DNA from: Burkholderia glumae LMG 2196 = ATCC 33617
Lineage (GTDB): Bacteria; Pseudomonadota; Gammaproteobacteria; Burkholderiales; Burkholderiaceae
Assembly (NCBI RefSeq): GCF_000960995.1
Contig: NZ_CP009434.1
Span: 2,046,001 to 2,110,000, forward strand
Length of the DNA stretch: 64,000 bases
Reading direction: 5' to 3'
Below the pieces are notes generated by a model, which saw nothing but the letters and a program-made list of their open reading frames with translations, had not been told where the DNA came from and made no database searches. The position numbers and the translations under genes are program-made. Below, piece after piece: positions 1 through 7,714 of this stretch (within the stretch, counting starts at the first letter, position 1; every line of letters begins with the position of its first letter).

Positions 1-2
1 GA

Positions 3-56
3 CTGAGCGTGGCCTCGGGCAGCCACGCGATCCAGGTCACGCCGCTCGCCGGCTGA
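3..56 (+). CDS. 3' end of an unidentified gene (partial)
   Basis: The frame starting at base 3 stays open from the window edge to a TGA at 54-56 and reads LSVASGSHAIQVTPLAG. The short alternation of hydrophobic and polar residues would suit the last strand of an exported beta-rich protein, but 17 residues are too few to name a family. The other two forward frames give arginine-rich translations, so this one is the best candidate for the tail of a real gene. Confidence 0.2.
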   Translation: MSVASGSHAIQVTPLAG

Positions 57-189
57 GCCGCGGCGGGCCGCTGGACACGCATCGGACCGCTACGGCTAGG
101 TCGGCTTACCCCGGCTCGAGCGCGCGCGTCGCGCCGTGCCTCGCCGCCGCGGTGGCGCTCGTGCGCGACGCGCCGCCGTCCGAGCGCGA

Positions 190-426
190 TCACGAGCGCG
201 GCGCGGCGCCCGCCTCGCTCGCGGCCCGCGCCTCCTTGGCCTTCTTGGCCGCCTGATGATGGCCGATCGCGCAGCCCGCGGCCGCGCCCAGCACGGCGTG
301 GTGACCGGCGACATGACCGGCCACGCCGCCCACGGCGGCTCCCTTCAGGCAACCCGCCGCGTCGGCGACATTGGCCACGGCCAGCAGGCCCACACACGAG
401 ACAGCAATCCACAGACGTTTCATCAT
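190..426 (-). CDS. small exported glycine-zipper-like protein
   Basis: A 78-residue protein starts at tandem ATG codons (426 and 423) behind a GGAG Shine-Dalgarno sequence. Residues 1-22 form a signal peptide (MKRLWIAVSC core, ending ADA-A). The mature part has small-residue spacing (GAAVGGVAGHVAGHH, then LGAAAGCAIGHH) like glycine-zipper proteins, then a charged tail (KKAKEARAAS). Such proteins usually sit in the periplasm or an envelope membrane. Two cysteines could form a disulfide. Longer upstream translations in this frame are arginine-rich and unlikely. No function can be assigned; the neighbours are a remnant gene and insertion sequences, so context does not help. Confidence 0.6.
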   Translation of the reverse strand: MMKRLWIAVSCVGLLAVANVADAAGCLKGAAVGGVAGHVAGHHAVLGAAAGCAIGHHQAAKKAKEARAASEAGAAPRS

Positions 427-566
427 CGATCTCCTGGTTTTGAATCCACGCGCCAGGCAGCGGCTGGTGCCGGCCGGATCGGCCTGCCGCACACGCCGCG
501 CTCCCTGCGCGAGTCGAGCCATTGTGCGCGGAGGGGCGACGCCCGGTCCACGGGCGATGCCGTTCG

Positions 567-832
567 TTACCGAAGCGACAGAGCTGTTACATCCGCCGCT
601 CGAACCGGAAGGCAATCGAAAGCCGCGGCCGTTCCGCAGCCGAGACGCGCCGCGCCCGCCCAGGGCACGAGGCGCGTGAACCGGTAGCCGTGGGGCCCGG
701 CGAGCACCCGCAGGCAGGCCAAGCCGATCCCGTGCGGCGCCGGGTCCGCTGGGATGCCGTACACGAAGCAGCCGAAGCCCCAGCCGCCCGACCAGCGATC
801 AATCAGGCTTCAGGATGCCTGAATAATAGCGT
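567..832 (-). pseudogene. possible remnant of a truncated gene
   Basis: On the minus strand a frame without an ATG until 764 reads WSGGWGFGCFVYGIPADPAP and continues to a stop at 567. The composition (Gly, aromatic residues, few arginines) looks like protein rather than shadow translation, but no start codon or ribosome site precedes it, and an IS5-type remnant begins only about 100 bases upstream. It may be the 3' part of a gene that lost its 5' end to the insertion event. The rest of 427-916 shows nothing else I can support. Confidence 0.2.
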
Positions 833-934
833 CCGCCGACGGCACGACACGGAACGAAGCGGATCGGCGCGGTTTCGCGGCATGGGGAGACGGGAAACGG
901 GCCTCGCGCGCCGCTCATGAAGGTGTTTTTCTTC

Positions 935-1498
935 GAGACAGTTTCAAAAAGGCTCTGTGGGGCTGTTAACTTTCGCGGCTACCTATTACCCTCAGGCATC
1001 GGAGCAACCGAGATCGAGGAGATGGGCAAGCCGATCATCGACGACGAACTGTGGAGCTTGGTCGAACCATTACTGCCGCCACCCAAGCCGCGGCGCAAGA
1101 AGAACCCAGGCCGCTTGCCTGTTTCGAATCGCACCGCGCTGAGCGGCATCCTGTTCGTTCTCGAGACGAAACTGCGCCGGCGCGACCTGCCCGCCGAGAT
1201 GGGCTGCGCTTCGGGCCTGACATGCTGGCGACGGCTGCGCGATTGGCAGACTGCGGGTGTATGGGATCGCCTGCACGGGTTGTGGCTCGCGAAGCTGCGA
1301 GCAGTAGACCAAATCGACTTCTCGCGAGCCGCTGTCGATTCATCATCGATTCGCGCCATTGGAGCGGGACAAAAACTGGGCCAAAACCTACCGATCGAGC
1401 GTGCCCCGGTTCCAAGCACCACATCGTCACCGGCGTCAACGGCACGCCGCTCGCCGCTCGCCGCGATCCTGACCCGCGCGAATGTCAACGACGCCACG
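935..1498 (+). mobile_element. IS5-family (IS427-type) element, truncated
   Basis: The left end begins GAGACAGTTTCAAAAAGGC. Its GAGACRGTTTCA core is the inverted counterpart of the right end of the copy finishing at 14653. The body carries the first two-thirds of an IS5-type transposase and stops abruptly where an IS6 element begins at 1499. No matching right half is found beyond the IS6 element, so the 3' part was deleted rather than merely split. Confidence 0.7.
1022..1498 (+). pseudogene. IS5-family transposase, broken
   Basis: The N-terminal region starts MGKPIIDDELWSLVEPLLPP and includes GLTCWRRLRDWQTAGVW, the usual IS5/IS427 helix-turn-helix region. As in the relatives at 12578 and 13830, the reading frame must shift by -1 near the A-rich stretch at about 1370-1390 to reach GPKPTDRA and GSKHHIVTG. 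A second shift follows: the heptamer gctcgcc is tandemly duplicated (1449-1455 and 1456-1462), pushing the frame back just before ILTRANVNDATG. The protein then runs into the IS6 element. The C-terminal catalytic region is missing, so this copy cannot make an active transposase. Confidence 0.75.
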
Positions 1499-2341
1499 GG
1501 TATTGTCAGGTTGTTGTGCGAAGGCTTGTGTAGTAGGGCATGAAGAAATCGACCGATGCCGTCCAGCCGTGCGTTGATTCGCCGATCTCGTTCAAAGGCT
1601 ACCGCTTCCCACCTGACGTGATCAGCTACGCGGTGTGGCTGAACTACCGATTTCCGCTGAGCCTGCGCATGGTTGAGGAAATGCTGGCGGCACGGGGCAT
1701 CGAGCTGACCCATGAGACGGTGCGATGCGGGGCCATGAAGTTGGGTCTGGCGATCGCCCGGCACATCCGTTCCACGGCCTCGAGCCGCAGTGACAAATGG
1801 CACCTCGACGAGATCGCGATGACCATTCGCGGCGTGAAGCATTGGCTCTGGCGAGCCGTAGATCAATACGGCGCGGTGCTCGATGTCCTGGTTCAGCGCC
1901 AGCGCGACACCGCGGCGGCCAAGCGACTGATGCGCAAGCTGCTCAAGCGCCACGGCCGCCCGCGCGTCATCGTGACGGACAAATTGCGCAGCGACGCGGC
2001 GGCCAACACCGCACTCGGCCTGAGTGCCGAGCACCGGCAGCACAAGGGGCTGAATAACCGCGCCGAGAATTCGCACCAACCGACTCGCGTGCGCGAGAAG
2101 GGGAAGCGCCGTTTCAAATCAGCGTGTCAACTGCAGCGATTCGCGTCCATGCACGGCCAGGTTTCCAATCTGTTCATGGGCGGCCGCTATCATCGGGATG
2201 CGAAACGCAAGCGCGTGGCCCGTTCCCAGGCGAAGGCGGCCTGGGAACGGGCATCGTGCACCCGCTCGGTCACGTAAGCGAATCGCTGGCGGGCTCACCT
2301 TGCCCCTTCCGCGCACGGCTATCGAACAACTTGGCAGTACC
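1499..2341 (+). mobile_element. IS6-family insertion sequence, about 843 bp
   Basis: The terminal inverted repeats are GGTATTGTCAGGTTGTT on the left (1499-1515) and, on the other strand, GGTACTGCCAAGTTGTT on the right (ending 2341), matching at 14 of 17 positions. The element contains one transposase gene. The 8 bases outside the left end (acgccacg) and right end (tgtagcaa) do not match, whereas IS6 elements normally leave an 8-bp target duplication. This indicates an adjacent deletion or recombination between copies. phzC ends only 48 bp beyond the right end. Confidence 0.8.
1540..2277 (+). CDS. IS6-family transposase
   Basis: The protein is 245 residues, the usual size for the family, and acts on the element ends to form cointegrates. 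The DDE triad is visible: Asp in WHLDEIAMTI, Asp in VIVTDKLRSD, and Glu in NRAENSHQPTR. The N-terminal part has the typical ISYAVWLNYRFPLSLRMVEEML segment in two pieces around residues 30-52, and ELTHETVRCG follows. The frame is intact and the element has both ends, so this copy may be active. Confidence 0.9.
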   Translation: MKKSTDAVQPCVDSPISFKGYRFPPDVISYAVWLNYRFPLSLRMVEEMLAARGIELTHETVRCGAMKLGLAIARHIRSTASSRSDKWHLDEIAMTIRGVKHWLWRAVDQYGAVLDVLVQRQRDTAAAKRLMRKLLKRHGRPRVIVTDKLRSDAAANTALGLSAEHRQHKGLNNRAENSHQPTRVREKGKRRFKSACQLQRFASMHGQVSNLFMGGRYHRDAKRKRVARSQAKAAWERASCTRSVT

Positions 2342-2389
2342 TGTAGCAACGCTCGCCGTCATCCGACCGAATTGCTGCATACCGCCTCG

Positions 2390-3799
2390 CTATGCATACG
2401 CCGTGTGCCGCTCGGCGCCAATTTCGGCAACCGGCGTCGTACCCAACTTGCGCACAATCAGCATCGCGATCTCCAGCGACTGCTCATAGTTCAACCTCGG
2501 ATCGACGGTCGACTTGTAAGCGCGGGCCAAATCGGCCTCAGTCAGATTGCGCGCGCCGCCCAGGCATTCGGTCACGTCTTCCCCGGTCAGTTCCAGATGC
2601 ACGCCGCCCAGATGCGTGCCGCAGGCGGCATGAATGTCGAAGGCAGCCTCGAGCTCAGCGTTAATGTTCTCGAAACGCCGTGTCTTCACGCCGCCCGGGG
2701 TCGTTTCGCCGTTGCCGTGCATCGGATCGCAGCACCACAAGACACGCCGGCCCTCGGTCTTGACGGCATGCAGATGCTTCGGCAACTCCGCTTCGATCTT
2801 AGCCGCGCCCATGCGCGTGATTAGCGTCAAACGACCGGCCTCGTTCGTGGGGTTCAGCGCGTCGATCGTGCGCAGCAACTGGTCGGTGCTCAACCCGGGC
2901 CCGATTTTCAGGCCGATCGGGTTGCGGATACCGGAGCAATATTCGACATGCGCGCCGTCCAGTTGCGCGGTGCGCATGCCGATCCACGGAAAATGCGTCG
3001 ACAGGTTGAACCAGCCCCAATGCCGATGCGCTTGCCGCGCCATCGCCTCTTCGTAGTTCAACAGCAGGACCTCATGTGACGTGAAGAAATCGACTCTCGC
3101 ATCGCTGTCGGAGGGCTCGCCCGCGAGCGCCTCCATGAAGCGCAGCGATTCGCCGATCGAGTGCGTCATCTTGCGATATTCGCCATAAAGCGGCGAATGC
3201 GATGCCCAGGCCAGATCCCAATGTTCGGGGTGGTGCAGATCGGCAAAACCGGCATCGCTCAGCGCGCGCACGAAATTCATCGTCAGCGCCGATCTGGAAT
3301 GAGCCTCGAGCAGGCGCTGCGGGTCGGGCTCGCGCGCGTCTTTCGTAAAAGCGCGGGCGTTGACGATGTCGCCGCGGTAGCAAGGCAGCGTCACGCCGTC
3401 GCGCGTTTCGGTATCCGCCGAGCGCGGCTTGGCGTACTGGCCGGCAAAGCGGCCGACCCGAACCACTGGCAGCATCAAGCCATGCACGAGCACCAGGCTC
3501 ATCTGCATCAGCACTTTGAGCCGATTGGCGATGATCGGCGCCGTGCAATCGGCGAAGCTTTCCGCGCAGTCGCCACCCTGCAGCAAGAAGCATCGTCCCT
3601 CTGCAGCGTCTACGAGCTTGCGTTTGAGCGTCAGCACTTCCCATGCGGCGACGAGCGGCGGCAGTGCTTGTAGCTGGGTCAAGGCGCGGTCGAGCGCCGC
3701 CGCATCGCGATAAACCGGTTGTTGCAACGCCGGCTTCGTCTTCCAGGAAGCCGGCGTCCAATTCTCGGCCACACGCGCCGAAGAGAGATTGCATTCCAC
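2390..3799 (-). CDS. phzC: class II DAHP synthase PhzC of the phenazine operon
   Basis: This is a 469-residue 3-deoxy-D-arabino-heptulosonate-7-phosphate synthase of the plant-like class II (AroA II). It condenses phosphoenolpyruvate and erythrose 4-phosphate and so feeds extra chorismate into phenazine synthesis. Family landmarks include FLLQGGDCAESF near residue 71, KPRSADTETRDG, EYCSGIRNPIGLKIGP, RRVLWCCDPMHGN and GGVHLELTGEDVTEC. The start is a GTG with a GGGAG site 7 bases upstream; the nearby ATG at 3794 is out of frame. It is the last gene of the operon, 81 bp after the MDR reductase. Only 48 bp separate its stop from the IS6 end, leaving little room for a terminator. Confidence 0.93.
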   Translation of the reverse strand: MECNLSSARVAENWTPASWKTKPALQQPVYRDAAALDRALTQLQALPPLVAAWEVLTLKRKLVDAAEGRCFLLQGGDCAESFADCTAPIIANRLKVLMQMSLVLVHGLMLPVVRVGRFAGQYAKPRSADTETRDGVTLPCYRGDIVNARAFTKDAREPDPQRLLEAHSRSALTMNFVRALSDAGFADLHHPEHWDLAWASHSPLYGEYRKMTHSIGESLRFMEALAGEPSDSDARVDFFTSHEVLLLNYEEAMARQAHRHWGWFNLSTHFPWIGMRTAQLDGAHVEYCSGIRNPIGLKIGPGLSTDQLLRTIDALNPTNEAGRLTLITRMGAAKIEAELPKHLHAVKTEGRRVLWCCDPMHGNGETTPGGVKTRRFENINAELEAAFDIHAACGTHLGGVHLELTGEDVTECLGGARNLTEADLARAYKSTVDPRLNYEQSLEIAMLIVRKLGTTPVAEIGAERHTAYA

Positions 3800-3880
3800 A
3801 GTTCCACTCCCAAAATGAAATGCTGCCGATCGAACGGGTGTCGTCGCCTGGCATGCACGCGACGCCCACGCGCCGTAGCG

Positions 3881-4924
3881 CTACAGCTTGACGAGTACCG
3901 TGCCCAGATAACGTCCGCCGGCCGTTTCGCACAACGCCCTCGGCGCGTCATTGAGGCCGTCGATCACCGTATGCGGGAACACGATCTCGCCGGCGCGCAG
4001 CCACTGCGCGAAACGCTCGAACCATTCGCCCTTCGCCTCCGGATTGGCGTCGGCGCTGTAGCCCACCATCGTGATCCGCTTGAGGAGAAATTGAACGGTA
4101 TCGATTTCGGCAGGCGCGGTCCGCCCCGTTCCCGTCGCGGCAAGCTGGCCCGACAGCGCGCCGAGGATCAGGAAGCGCGCCCCTTCGCGGGCGGCCGTGA
4201 CGGCCGCCTGCAATTGTTCGCCGCCGACCGAATCGATCAGGACGTCGATGCCGCCCTGCGCCGCTTCGAGCAACTGCTCTGCGAACGGCGTGCTGCCGCC
4301 ACGCATGACGGCGGCGTCATACCCAAGCTCGGAAACCAGCCGTCGTGCCTTTTCGCGCGAACTCGTGCTGCCGATCACGCGCCACGCTCCCAGCCGCCGC
4401 GCGATCTGTCCGGCCATCGCGCCGATCGCACCGGCCGCGCTCGTGACGAACACCGTGTCGCCCGGACGGATCGTCACGCCGCGCGTCAGCGCCGCGTAGG
4501 CGGTCCAGCCGTGCCCCAGGTAGCCGAGATAGCCTGCGGGCTCGGGCAGCGCCTCACCGACGCGCTGACAGCCCCATGCGGGCACCACCGCGTAGTCTCG
4601 CCACCCGTGGAAGTGCGTGACGATGTCGCCGGACGACAACCCGCTGTCGGCAGGCGCGCTCACCACCTCTCCGAGCGCTTCGCCCATCAGCGCGTCACCC
4701 GCCGACAAACACGGAAACGGCACACCGGGCACGTCTTCCGCGCCTTCGCTGATCATCGCGCGCAAGGAAGCCGAGACCAGGAAATAGCGATTGCGCACCA
4801 GCACGTCGCCGGGGCCCGCCGCCGGCGCGGCGGCGGTGACGATTTCGAAATCGTCCGGTGTCGGCAGGCCTTTGAGCCTCGCCTTCAAGCGCACGTCGCG
4901 CCGCATGGGAATCGACAGATTCAT
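3881..4924 (-). CDS. NADP-dependent zinc-free MDR oxidoreductase in the phenazine operon
   Basis: The 347-residue protein belongs to the zinc-independent medium-chain reductases of the CurA/leukotriene B4 dehydrogenase type. It starts MNLSIPMRRDVRLKARLKG and carries the nucleotide-binding stretch VFVTSAAGAIGAMAGQIARR near residues 157-176, followed by VIGSTSSREKARRL. ATGA overlap with the upstream methyltransferase shows translational coupling. A reductase of this type is not part of the core phz set. It could reduce a double bond or quinone-like phenazine intermediate during tailoring or in self-protection. The family call is firm; the substrate is unknown. Confidence 0.85.
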   Translation of the reverse strand: MNLSIPMRRDVRLKARLKGLPTPDDFEIVTAAAPAAGPGDVLVRNRYFLVSASLRAMISEGAEDVPGVPFPCLSAGDALMGEALGEVVSAPADSGLSSGDIVTHFHGWRDYAVVPAWGCQRVGEALPEPAGYLGYLGHGWTAYAALTRGVTIRPGDTVFVTSAAGAIGAMAGQIARRLGAWRVIGSTSSREKARRLVSELGYDAAVMRGGSTPFAEQLLEAAQGGIDVLIDSVGGEQLQAAVTAAREGARFLILGALSGQLAATGTGRTAPAEIDTVQFLLKRITMVGYSADANPEAKGEWFERFAQWLRAGEIVFPHTVIDGLNDAPRALCETAGGRYLGTVLVKL

Positions 4925-5760
4925 GATCCGCTCCCGCCGGGCGCCGTGCGCGTCGATGAGGCGAACCAGCCCGCCGGGATGCGCGCGACGCTGCGGCCGT
5001 AGGCTATCGTCGGATCGTCCGAGGCATGCACGGTCGCCGTCCAGCCGTATCGGCCGAGCCAGTCGCGCACATCGTCGCGGGACGAGAGCCAACGAGCGCC
5101 CTGCGATTCGACGCGCGCACGGGCTTCCTTGCCCTCGTCGCTCATCATGCGCGCGGCGAGATGCTCGAGCATGAGCGCGCTGCCCGGCGCCGACAGGTCG
5201 GCCACCTGACGGATCAGCGCATCGCAGTCCGTGTCGCGCAGGTACATCAGCAGCCCTTCGATGAGCCAGATCGTGGGCTTGGCGGGATCGAAGCCGGCCA
5301 CGCGCAACGGGTTCGCCCAATCCGAGGTCAGATCGGCGACGATAGGCCGCCAATCGCACTGCAGCGGCAATCCGGCCTGTTTCATGAGCTCGCGCTTGAA
5401 AGTGATGATGTCGTCGAGATCGAGCTCGAACCAGCGCGTACCGGACGGACAGGCCAGACGCGCCACGCGGCCGTCCATGCCAGCGGCCAGCGTGACGACC
5501 TGCTGTATTCCGCGGCTCAGGTTCGCGCGAATGGCATCGTCGAAGTAGCGCGTGCGGACAACGAAATATTGCGGAAAGTTCGCGCGCCGCGCGACTTCGC
5601 TGACGTGCTCATGCGTCGGCGTGCCGGCCAGGTGCTCGATCAGCGCCGCAGCGAACGGATCGTGAAACAAGGCATCCGGGCGCAGGCTTTCGGCATGACG
5701 TTGCCAGGCAATGAACAGTGCGGTTTGGCCGACGCCAACCGGAATATCGAAAGTAGACAC
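4921..5760 (-). CDS. SAM-dependent O-methyltransferase, leucine-carboxyl-methyltransferase family
   Basis: The 279-residue protein starts at a GTG (5760) with AAGGA about 8 bases upstream. An upstream in-frame TTG lacks such a site. Features are the early VGVGQTALFIAWQRH, the YFDDAI segment, the SAM loop VVTLAAGMDGRVARL near residues 85-99, the acidic FELDLDDI, and WLIEGLLMYL, all typical of the PPM/LCM family, which methylates carboxylates. In this operon the likely substrate is a phenazine carboxylic acid. In B. glumae a dihydroxyphenazine-1,6-dicarboxylate dimethyl ester is known, so two rounds of ester formation are plausible. It follows phzG by 26 bp and overlaps the reductase. Confidence 0.85.
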   Translation of the reverse strand: MSTFDIPVGVGQTALFIAWQRHAESLRPDALFHDPFAAALIEHLAGTPTHEHVSEVARRANFPQYFVVRTRYFDDAIRANLSRGIQQVVTLAAGMDGRVARLACPSGTRWFELDLDDIITFKRELMKQAGLPLQCDWRPIVADLTSDWANPLRVAGFDPAKPTIWLIEGLLMYLRDTDCDALIRQVADLSAPGSALMLEHLAARMMSDEGKEARARVESQGARWLSSRDDVRDWLGRYGWTATVHASDDPTIAYGRSVARIPAGWFASSTRTAPGGSGS

Positions 5761-5786
5761 AGACAGGTTCCTTATCCGCAAGAGAA

Positions 5787-6425
5787 TCAAGGTTGGAGTT
5801 GCATGGTTTTCCAAGCGTCGCCATTGCGTTCGTATCTGAGGCGCCGGTGAAGCCGGTCGGAGCTGGCGGCCCAGAATTCCATCTCGTGAGGCTCGAGCCG
5901 ATAACCGACGAAGCGCGGCGGCCGCGGCAACGCGACGCCAAGCGCGAGCAGCTCGGCGGCGTGCGCGAGCAGCGCTTCGCGGTCGACGAGTTCGTCGCTC
6001 TGGTGCGAGGCGCTCGACATCGCGTGCATCGGCACCGCGCGTCCGAACCAGAGCTTGTCGTTCTCGCTTTCCTCGAGCGGAACCGCCCGGCCGGAAATCA
6101 TGATCTGCTGCCCGGTTTCACGCCAATACAGCAAGCCCGAGGCCCAGCCTGTCTCCGTGAGTTCGCGTCCTTTGCGGCTCGTCGAATGCGTGCAGAAAAT
6201 CACGCCGCGGTCGTCGATCGAGGAGAACGCGATGATGCGCGAAGACATGCGCCCGTCGGACGTGGCGGTCGCGAGCGCGAGCGCCTTGGGCTCGCGGACG
6301 CCCGCGACGTCGGCCGCAGCGAGCCAACGCTTGAGCAGCGTGATCGGCTCGGACGGCGGGTCGTCATATTCGGGGAACAGGACATCGACGCGTCCCGTGA
6401 GGCTTTCGAATCGACTGGTGTTCAT
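5787..6425 (-). CDS. phzG: PhzG, FMN-dependent phenazine oxidase
   Basis: The 212-residue protein is of the pyridoxine/pyridoxamine 5'-phosphate oxidase fold. PhzG converts the strongly reduced tricyclic condensation product into aromatic phenazine precursors, using FMN. Visible motifs are ALALATATSDGRMSSRIIAF near residues 50-69, FCTHSTSRKGREL (phosphate of FMN), YWRETGQQIMISG and, near the end, MEFWAASSDRLHRRLRYER. The start at 6425 gives the usual family length; the upstream ribosome site is weak. It lies 37 bp after phzF. Confidence 0.93.
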   Translation of the reverse strand: MNTSRFESLTGRVDVLFPEYDDPPSEPITLLKRWLAAADVAGVREPKALALATATSDGRMSSRIIAFSSIDDRGVIFCTHSTSRKGRELTETGWASGLLYWRETGQQIMISGRAVPLEESENDKLWFGRAVPMHAMSSASHQSDELVDREALLAHAAELLALGVALPRPPRFVGYRLEPHEMEFWAASSDRLHRRLRYERNGDAWKTMQLQP

Positions 6426-6462
6426 GGCAGTGTTTTCTTGATGGCAAAAGGCGGGGGCGACG

Positions 6463-7671
6463 CTAGACGCCCAGGCGGCCGCGCGCGACGACGACACCGT
6501 GACCGCTGACCTCGACCGCCTCGATGTGGTGCTCCGAGCCGCTCACCCGCGCATGCATGTGCGAGGGGCGCTTGATCTCGACGCCTTGGAGAAGATGCAG
6601 CGGCTCGCCCCACGAAATCAGTCCGTGGCGGGCAAGGTGAATGGCGATGGGGCCGGCGGCGGAGCCCGTCGCCGCATCCTCGACGACGCCGTAGGCCGGC
6701 GAGAACATCCGGCAGCGCCAGTGGTCGCCCGCCGGTGCTAGGCACATGGCCGACATATCCTCGAACTCAGCCAACGCGCGATGGTCCGGATGCACGTCGG
6801 AAAGTGCGGAGGCGTCGGGCAACGTGACGAACACGTGACGCGGTCCGTTTCGATAGGCCTCCACGGGCAACACGGACGCTTCGACGCCGAGCGCTTCGAG
6901 CAGACGCCCGGCGCGATCAAAGCGCGTCCACGCCGGGATCGGCTGCTGCATGGTGACGTAAGCCTCGCCGGGCGCATCGGATCGCACTTCGAACGGCACG
7001 AGCCCCATGCCCGTCTCGAACACGAAGCGATCCTGCGCCTTGACGTGCCTGAGGGCCACGGCCGTGCCCAGCAGCGGATGGCCCGCGAACGGCAACTCGT
7101 TGACCGGCGTAAAGATGCGCACGTGCACGTCGCCACCCTGCTTCGGCGGCATCACGAACACCACTTCCGACAGATTCATTTCGCGGGCGATCCGCTGCAT
7201 GCGCTCCGCCGGCAGCGGAACGTCGACCAGGAAGACGGCAACCGGGTTGCCTTCGAGCGGCGTGCGCGTGAAGGCATCAACGACGATGTAGTCGATGGGA
7301 TGCGAAGCATGGATCGGCGCCGCCGCGTGTGTATTCGCGTGCGATGCCGCCGGTTCGAGCGCGCGCATGCGCGCCGCGATCTCACCGCTCGCGGCGCTTG
7401 CCTGCACCGAAAAACGCAGCCGCTCGGCAACCGGCAAGCCGATCAGCGTCTGCGCGTCGTTCGGCGGCAGTAGATGCGCGGGCGGACGCTCGCCGTCCCA
7501 GAGCATGATCGCGCCCCAACGATTCCTGTCTTCGTCGGCGATCCAATGCTTCTCGCGCAAGCCCGGCACGTTCGACCAGCGCGCGAGGGTGCTGTCGTCC
7601 ACACGCGCCTTCAGCGATTCGATGCTCTGTCCGGAACCGTCGAGGTTCCACCAAACGATGTCGACAATCAT
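6463..7671 (-). CDS. phzF: PhzF isomerase with an extra N-terminal domain
   Basis: Residues about 125-402 form a complete PhzF (trans-2,3-dihydro-3-hydroxyanthranilate isomerase, diaminopimelate-epimerase fold). They start DYIVVDAFTRTPLEGNP and carry the catalytic Glu169 in EMNLSEVVFV, then FTPVNELPFAGHPLLGTA and EDAATGSAAGP. Residues 1-95 are an added domain beginning MIVDIVWWNLDGSGQSIESL, with HWIADEDRNRWGAIMLWDG. It resembles the small YdhR/ABM monooxygenase-like ferredoxin fold, and a linker of about 30 residues joins the two parts. Pseudomonas PhzF is about 278 residues, so this is a fusion. The start ATG has AGGA 9 bases upstream. The extra domain may bind a reactive intermediate; that is a guess. 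Confidence 0.92.
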   Translation of the reverse strand: MIVDIVWWNLDGSGQSIESLKARVDDSTLARWSNVPGLREKHWIADEDRNRWGAIMLWDGERPPAHLLPPNDAQTLIGLPVAERLRFSVQASAASGEIAARMRALEPAASHANTHAAAPIHASHPIDYIVVDAFTRTPLEGNPVAVFLVDVPLPAERMQRIAREMNLSEVVFVMPPKQGGDVHVRIFTPVNELPFAGHPLLGTAVALRHVKAQDRFVFETGMGLVPFEVRSDAPGEAYVTMQQPIPAWTRFDRAGRLLEALGVEASVLPVEAYRNGPRHVFVTLPDASALSDVHPDHRALAEFEDMSAMCLAPAGDHWRCRMFSPAYGVVEDAATGSAAGPIAIHLARHGLISWGEPLHLLQGVEIKRPSHMHARVSGSEHHIEAVEVSGHGVVVARGRLGV

Positions 7672-7714
7672 GAAACGCGTGTCCTGTAGGGTTCTATAAA
7701 AGCGTGAAGAATCG

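Noticed and set aside
4921..5814. Longer methyltransferase start at 5814
   Set aside because: That start is a TTG without a ribosome site and the extra residues do not fit the family, while GTG at 5760 has AAGGA at good spacing.
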